From: Melastoma dodecandrum
Lineage: Eukaryota > Streptophyta > Magnoliopsida > Myrtales > Melastomataceae
Reading direction: 5' to 3'
Assembly (NCBI GenBank): GCA_029817715.1
Contig: JARUPY010000530.1
Location: 1-64,000, forward strand
DNA length: 64,000 bases
The stretch's first letter is position 1, and each line of letters opens with the position of its first letter. The notes beneath the pieces are model-generated. The model worked only from the letters and a program-made list of their open reading frames with translations. It was not told where the DNA came from and searched no databases. A program made the translations under genes and the position numbers. Below are positions 57,600 to 64,000 of this stretch, piece after piece.

Positions 57600-58228
57600 T
57601 TATATATAATAGGTAAAATATCAATTTATGGCCTCAACTTTGAGCTAACTTTTTGTTTTGTCCTTAACTTAGTTTGTAATATAATTTTGTCACCAACTTT
57701 TTTATTTATTTCTATTTTGGTCAATCATGAATTTCTTCTAGCGAAAGCTAAACAAGGCCTTAATAGACAATTTTCATTTATCTACTAAAAAGAAAAAAGA
57801 TTTTAGAAAATAGGAAATAATATTAAAACCTTTCATTTATTTTTTTATTATAAGATTTTGATGAACAAATCAAGTGAATTGGAAGCCGAACTTAACGATA
57901 GTTGCTAATGTTGTCAAAAAATATGAAAAATCGATGAATGTCGGATGATGTTCTATTAGGGAGTGACTATTACGGATAAAGTGGATTATGAGACGAATGA
58001 ATGAGATGTCAAAACTCCACTATTATAGGGCACATGTTAGATTATATTAAGGCCTTATTTGGCTTTCGCTAGAAGAAATTCATGATTGGTCAAAATAGAA
58101 ATAAAAACAAAAGTTGGTGACAAAATTATATAACAAATTAAGTTAATGATAAAATAGAAAGTTGGCTTAAAGTTGAGGCCACAAACGTATATTTTGCCTA
58201 TATAATATACATATAACTCCAATGATTT
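57600..58228. mobile_element. Foldback MITE with ~190 bp inverted arms
   Basis: The left arm (about 57600-57790, GGCCTCAACTTTGAGCTAAC, then TTGTCACCAACTTTTTTATT and GGTCAATCATGAATTTCTTC) is repeated in reverse at about 58045-58225. The centre is AT-rich with no coding. A third, related arm starts at ~63845 and runs off the window, so the family is present at least twice here. Confidence 0.85.
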
Positions 58229-58632
58229 ATTATTACTTTTATTTACAAAGGGAATCAAAAGCACGCCTTTGATAATGACCGGCTTTCCAAAACTTCTTAC
58301 CAGGTTGTCCTTCTTGTTAAATTCTTATCCCGAATAAATCGTTATTTATTTCGTTTGATCGCGACAGAGATCGGATTTTTATCAGATGATTGAAAGTATG
58401 TCCACGTCGACTTTCCACATTCCCTTTAACTTTCACTCACCTTTTTTTTTTATTTGATTTAAAATTATGATAATTCCTGCTTTATCATTGTATCATTAAA
58501 GTGACCAAAAAAAAAAAAAGAACTCCATCCTTTTACTTCCACCTTTCCCATCTTCCCGAGCTCACAACGAAAAAGGGAAACTGCAAGCAAACAGAGTTAG
58601 CAGCAAGGTGTGAAGACAGAGAGAAGAAAGGG

Positions 58633-60825
58633 ATGGGGTTTTGGTCACTGTTGAGGGTGGCATCCATGCCCATCCTCCAAGTTCTTATGATAAGCTTGTT
58701 GGGAGCTTCCATGGCCTCACCCAGGTGGGATCTCCTCTCCGTCGATGCCCGCAATTCCCTCAACAAGGTCTGTGGGCATCCTCTTCTTCTTGGTTGTGCC
58801 TCACCACCCGGTTCCGCCGCTCCAATCCGAGGATTCTGTTTACAGTTTAGATTTAAGACGATGAACTGCTGTACTTACTTAACATGAGACTCGCAGATTG
58901 TGTTCATCGTGTTCACCCCGTCCATCGTGTTTGCGAGCATCGTCAAGGCCGTGACTTTCCATGACATCATCTCATGGCAAGTTCCGTTGGGATGACTTTG
59001 CACGAAGAGACCGCTTTGTGTATAGATCTCGTGTCTGACTCTCTTACTTGCCGGAACTGTACTGTTTGTGCCTATAGGTGGTTCATGCCGGTCAATATCG
59101 GGATCATTTTCCTGATAGGAGGATTATTGGGTTGCTTGCTCGTGAAATTAACGAGACCGACACCATATCTTGAGGGCCTCATAGTTGCCACATGTTCTGC
59201 AGGTTGGAAGATTTTCTTCATAAACATTCTAAAAGATTTTTATGGAAGATTAAGGTCAAGATGCTCGTTTGTTTCCTGCGTGTAGCTAATTTGGGGAATT
59301 TGCCGATCATAATCATCCCTGCCGTCTGCGCCGATAAGGGAAGCCCTTTCGGGGATCGGGCCACCTGCAAGTCTGCTGGAATCGCATACGCGTCCTTCTC
59401 CATGGCGGTAACAAAATCTCACACGACTTCAAGGACTTGCTCATTCCTATAGCATCTATTTAGTACTCAAAGATTAAGTCGTAAATACTTGCAGCTCGGC
59501 GGCTTCTACATTTGGACACACACGTACCAACTGATACGGACCTCGTCATTGAGGTACAAACAGCTTTGCGCCGCAGAGGAGGCTTCAACGAAGGCACCTG
59601 ATACAGAATGTGGTGGAATGGCATCAGGACTTCTCAAAGATAACGAACAAGAAGAATCATGCATCCGTAAGCAGCTAATAATGAAGCCCACCGAAGATAC
59701 AGAAAGTCAAGCTGTGAGCTGACTCTCATCGATTCGAAAAATTTTCACTTGTTTGCATCCTCCCTAAAGCTGAATTGAATTTCGTGAATGTGAAGCAAGA
59801 TGAGGAGAGGACGCCGATATGGGCAAAAGTAACTGGTCCTCTTCAACAAGTCCTCAAGGAATTAATGTCGCCTCCCTCCCTTTCTGCCGTGAGTTGCCAA
59901 AGAATCTGTTTAAGCAGATGATTGCTGTCAAAAAATTGCTTGCAGAAGGGTGATGTTTTCAGTGTGTAAACAGGGGGTTGGGTTTGTGTTCGGTGCCATT
60001 CCTTTCCTGAAGGGCCTGTTGATCGGAGAAGGAGCACCACTGCGAGTTCTTCAGGACACCATTGCGATGCTCGGGTGAGAATACAAATATTGTATTAACT
60101 TTTCTGGTGAATCACGTCGTGTCGTCCAAAACACGCCCAACTTAAATAATGTGTTGTTTGTTCTCAAATTCAGAGATGGAACCATTCCTTGTATGACGCT
60201 AATCCTAGGAGGCAACCTTACACAAGTATAGCTTAAGTTTCAGTCTAACAGCTATTAAGTATTTGTGCACTGCTGTATAACTTGTTCCTAATTTTATTGG
60301 GACTTAGATAATTAAAAATGTGTTTCGCAAGTCAAAGTCATCTTTACATTTCTGTCATCGGCACGACATGTTTCTCGCTTTCTCTAAGTTTTATGTCAGT
60401 GAAACAAGTAACATGTGGACTTATGATCTTGCAGGGTTGCGCTCTTCGAAAATTGGGTGGAGGGTTGTCGTCGGGGTGATCTTGGTGCGGTATGTAATAC
60501 TCCCCTTGACAGGGATCGGGGTTGTCACCGCAGCCGGGAAGCTTGGCCTACTTGCACAGGACCCGTTGTTCCACTATACCCTGATGGTGCAGTTCACCTT
60601 GCCACCGGCCATGAACATAGGTAGGTGTCTCTATAAGGAAGATATAGTTTGAGGGTCCGATAATGCTGTTATTGCTAAGCAATGAAGTTATTGGCAGGGA
60701 CGATGACGCAATTGTTCGACGTGGGTCAAGAAGAGTGCTCTGTTCTGTTCCTATGGAGTTACATGGTTGCAGCCATTGCCCTAACTCTCTGGTCCACCGT
60801 ATTCATGTGGATCCTGTCGTCGTAG
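58633..60825 (+). CDS. PILS: PIN-LIKES (PILS) auxin transport carrier, probably frame-disrupted
   Basis: PILS proteins are ER-membrane carriers that limit nuclear auxin signalling. Exons: 58633-58767, 58897-58976, 59078-59202, 59286-59407, 59495-59713, 59796-59888, 59974-60074, 60174-60225, 60435-60620, 60698-60825 (~413 residues, a normal length). The N-terminal membrane part (LLRVASMPILQVLMISLLGA, VFIVFTPSIVFASIVKAV, WWFMPVNIGIIFLIGGLLG) and C-terminal part (DGTIPCMTLILGGNLTQ, PPAMNIGTMTQLFDVGQEEC) flank a variable loop (~115-200). Odd points: intron 2 is GC-AG (ATG|GCAAGT); the conserved GNLGNL reads ANLGNL; and exon 8 ends CACAA|GTATA, one base short of what exon 9 (GG TTG CGC) needs, so the frame breaks there. 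The exon 5/6 junction could instead be 59705/59770. The sum of exons is not divisible by three. Confidence 0.85.
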
Positions 60826-60938
60826 GAGGCAGTAATTAATGACTGCGCCTTGTCTTACATAAGATTTTTACATAAAATTTTATAAAAATTATAATTTCTG
60901 AAGTTCATTTAATAGTTTTGTTATTATCGTTTTTACTA
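60826..60938. other. Short 3' flank of the PILS gene
   Basis: About 110 bases separate the stop codon from the inverted LTR-like repeat, so the 3' UTR or polyadenylation site may lie inside that repeat. Confidence 0.5.
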
Positions 60939-63036
60939 TGCTAGATGGTAAACTTCTCCCACTTTACAGAAGGTTAACCTATAGGGATAATTGTTATATA
61001 CTTTCTATCACATAATCATTACCATGATTTATTTAACTAATCATATGACTATTTAAATACATTTATATAGTATATTACATAAATTAAAATGGTTTAAAAT
61101 CATTTTGATTACGATTCATTTCCATGTACGTTGATCTATTATCTTTAAGGGAACAAATCACTCTATATATGAAAAGTATCGAATCATGATAAAGGACAAG
61201 TCATCTGAACATGGATGCATCCCAAAAGTGTCTATATGTAGAAGGTCTGCCAACCACCTATGAAAACCAATATTATCTGATTTCCATTTACCAAAGCTAG
61301 ACGAACCTTAACTTCTACAAGCACTATCTCTTAGGATCGTGAACACAAACATGACCAAATGACATGATTGATCTTTAAGAGATATGGAGCATCTCTCATA
61401 ACGAGGAAACGTTTTATTTGACTGACAAATTGTTTCCTTGTTTTGCAAAGCCTTTTGTCAGCTGCTGTTGTACCTAATGTAAATATGTTTTTATTATTTT
61501 GTATAAGATAAGATTACTTGTAGTTAGTCAAGTGGGCATGGAGAGTGATTGTATAATACTGTATACGATGTTGTAGCCTGAGAGACTCGTGAGCTTTCGA
61601 TCTCTTTGGGGTTAAACATTCGATTGTAGAAGACTGGTGCCCAGAGTACAAGCTAGACTGGACGTGAGTGAGGTACATAAGGCTTAGGGAGAAATCAAGG
61701 TATATATGTTCTAGGGCAGTGAATAGAAGAAGGGTCGCGTCTAGAGGAAACTGGGGAGGTACTGATATCGGTTGTTTAACTCATTTGCTGGTGTGTGCGC
61801 ACAAACTAGTGTCCAGGGTGTAAGTTATGCTGGGCAGGACTAAGGTTGAGAAGGATCTGGCTGCATTGTGGCGTGACAGACGTGCATCAGGCTTAGAGAG
61901 AAGTTGAGGTGTATACGTGCCAAGGGAGTGAGCAGAAGAAAGGCCACGTCTGGAAATATCACGATGAGGCACCGATATTGGTGTTTATGCAAAATGGAAG
62001 TACCTGCTCTAGGCTTGGGAAAAGCCCCATGGGTACTCTCTGCTTTTGAAAGTCTTGGTGAGGAGCCAATAGGTTATGGAACCGCCGGAGGAAAAAACCA
62101 CCATTGGACAGAGGGGTTGTTTGCCTACGTAAGGCCGCTACGTGCTTGCGTGGAGCTGCCACGTTCTACAGAACCCCAACTATAGGGATTATTGAGTTAG
62201 TCACTGTCTTCAGTACAAAACCTCAACTAGAGAGTTTCTGAAGTTAGTCATAGCTATCAGTGCACGACCCAAAGGGTGATTGATCACAACCCATCGGGTC
62301 ACTGTGAGTAGAAAAGCCAAAAGGCTCTACATCATCTTCTACACTATAGAAGTGTCCTGGTACCTTCTATTAGTACATTTGTTGGGGAAAAGCTGAAGGG
62401 CTATATACAATAATCTTCTCAGGATTGTTTTATATTTTCTGTCAGTCCGGTATTTGCTATAAGTGTTAAATAGTAAATTCCACCAAACAAGACTGAAGAG
62501 TAGGTGTAGGCAATTGCCGAACCACTATAAACTTTATGTGTTTCATTTACTTTCTACGCAAACGGTTATTTCACTGAGTGTTCAATAAAAACCTAAACCG
62601 AAAGGCATATAAATAGACACAACCCAAACGTCTGAACAAACACTCCAAAGGTCCTGCATCAAACCTCTAAAGTTACAGCAACCTCTCAGATTCTGGAGTT
62701 GTTTCCATCGATCTAGCTCTCGCAGATCATCTCTTGGCAGTGTAGAAACTTACAAGGTTATGTGACAACCTTCTACTACTACAAGTATCATTCAAATCTT
62801 ACAGTAGACCATACTGATCACGCTTAGTCCGGTCAGTTTTGTAGAGCCTTGATAGCTGAAGCTAAACCTTCTACATCAATCTTCTGTTACTGTTGATACT
62901 TTTTTTAGGACTGCATAGTCACATTCTATATCAGACTTCGGCTGGTCATTCGCTCATTAAGGAGTTTACTTCGGGATCTACCGTGTACAAGATTCTGTAA
63001 TCATACAAAAACCTAATCTTCCGCTGTTGGATTCCA
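60939..63036 (-). repeat. ~2.1 kb LTR-like repeat, copy B (inverted)
   Basis: Reverse-oriented partner of 50990-53285. On the minus strand it starts TGGAATCCAACAGCGGAAGA and ends CATCTAGCA, so it has TG...CA ends as an LTR would. An internal duplication of ~215 bp is visible near 61640-61790 and 61800-61950 (CTTAG-GAGAAGT/ATC, then AAGGTGTATA). I could not match 5-bp target duplications, so solo-LTR status is not proven. It carries no coding region. Confidence 0.75.
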
Positions 63037-63834
63037 TGTAAAAATTCTAAAATGAATATTACACTAATTAGTAATTTAACTGAATAATTTAATAATTTGA
63101 TTTATTAAAATGCATAAGTAGACCATCTCGGTTTTAGGTAATAAATCTGATCTACGGAATATTACTACCACAATAATGTTATATGACAAAATAAATCTAA
63201 TATATATATAGGACTTTCATATAAGTAAAAACTTATTCATAATAAAACAAAGTACTACATTATTCCAAAATAAATATAAAATAGAAAAATATAACTATGA
63301 CAAAAGGTTGCCATTCTCGAGCTGAAATGACGAAGGAAGAGCACCACCTTTTGGAATGCACGAAATGTGCTACATGATATTCTAAGTTGAGCATTGAATG
63401 ACAAAAGAATGTCACATCCTTATGAACGGTAGACAAGACCTTCGAGGAGTTATAGTTATAACTACTTGTTAGATTTAATTTTAATTTTATTATCATATTT
63501 TACGTTATTAAAAAATCATGTTGGGCTGTATTTTACTACTTTTATGTTGTTATAAAATGCGACATGTCACAATATACGAGATGATGTATGATAATCATTA
63601 ATATTTGTATGTTCATTTGTCCACCATTTTGGTTTTTGTCAAAATTTATTAATATTGGCTTTGAGTGGCTTTAAGGTATATGCCCATGATTTCATAGAAG
63701 TTCGTGATAAAAGAAACATTATACTCATAGAGGATGGATCGTCCTCCCGCTTGCGCTAATTCTAACATATATATGTTTTTTCAAATGTCAGAAAATTATG
63801 TAGAAGAAGACACTTATCATTGTATTTTCGCAAA
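63037..63834. other. AT-rich spacer
   Basis: No gene recognised. The minus-strand frame 63260-63496 (78 codons) shows no known domain. Confidence 0.5.
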
Positions 63835-64000
63835 ATATCTATTGGTGGCTTCAACTTTGAGCCAAATTTCTGTTTTTTCATTAATTTAATTTATTATATA
63901 ACTTTATCACCAACATTTATTTTAGTTGTTTTCCAATCTTGAAGTTTATTGCATGAAAGCTAAATAGGTCTTAATAAAACGTTTTCATTTATCGACTAAA
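63835..64000 (+). mobile_element. Start of another copy of the foldback MITE family, cut by the window edge
   Basis: GGTGGCTTCAACTTTGAGCC, then TATCACCAACATTTATTTTA, TGCATGAAAGCTAAATAGG and TTTTCATTTATCGACTAAA parallel the left arm at 57620-57790. The element continues beyond 64000. Confidence 0.8.

Noticed and set aside
60320..60652. 110-codon frame starting MFRKSKSS before PILS exon 9, as a possible separate start
   Set aside because: Only the part after 60434 is PILS-like. The upstream residues are intron translation, and no in-phase acceptor was found there to rescue the frame.
1..64000. CRISPR arrays, bacterial operons, rRNA genes
   Set aside because: No spaced identical repeats of CRISPR type and no rRNA-like sequence. 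The intron-rich genes show this is a plant nuclear region.

Overview
This window is nuclear DNA of a flowering plant, most likely a eudicot. The genes have many small exons, short GT-AG introns (two are GC-AG), AT-rich spacers and plant-type proteins. Dense nested plant transposons (Tat-lineage Ty3/Gypsy, Ty1/copia, Mutator-like elements, MITEs) surround them. The species cannot be fixed from sequence alone.

Layout. (a) 1-24 kb is a transposon graveyard. A decayed Mutator-like (MULE) transposase gene, part of it triplicated, is split by a ~16 kb Ty3/Gypsy element of the Tat/Ogre type (LTR copies at ~1.6-2.4 kb and ~17.0-17.8 kb; broken RT, RNase H and integrase between them). Inside that element, 11.45-16.13 kb is abnormally rich in homopolymer runs and looks like unreliable consensus. 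Further right lie a GRF zinc-finger relic, a truncated copia element and a foldback element with doubled arms. (b) 24.5-35.4 kb holds a 24-exon gene for a tomosyn/Lgl-type WD40 protein ending in an R-SNARE-like segment. (c) 35.98-37.74 kb holds a convergent, seven-exon HMGB chromatin protein gene on the minus strand. (d) 38.0-43.2 kb carries three different foldback elements built from repeated short palindromes, one enclosing two opposed tRNA-like Pol III promoter heads, plus a near-identical ~270 bp inverted duplication around the 5' leader region of the next gene. (e) 43.24-46.99 kb holds a 12-exon sialyltransferase-like (GT29) gene, with a palindromic MITE in intron 8. (f) 47.5-54.1 kb is a MULE with long terminal inverted repeats, a decayed transposase and nested Gypsy and LTR-like insertions. 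(g) 58.63-60.83 kb holds a PIN-LIKES (PILS) auxin-carrier gene that appears one base short at one splice junction. It lies between two inverted copies of a ~2.1-2.3 kb LTR-like repeat. (h) The right edge starts another copy of a foldback family also present at 57.6-58.2 kb.

The four host genes have unrelated jobs: vesicle tethering/SNARE regulation, chromatin architecture, Golgi/pollen glycosyltransferase-like function, and ER auxin homeostasis. I see no operon-like logic. The unusual content is the set of palindrome-array elements beside promoters and the inverted duplication at the sialyltransferase-like gene. Exon models were joined by hand. Three genes close in frame from ATG to stop across every junction; the PILS gene does not.
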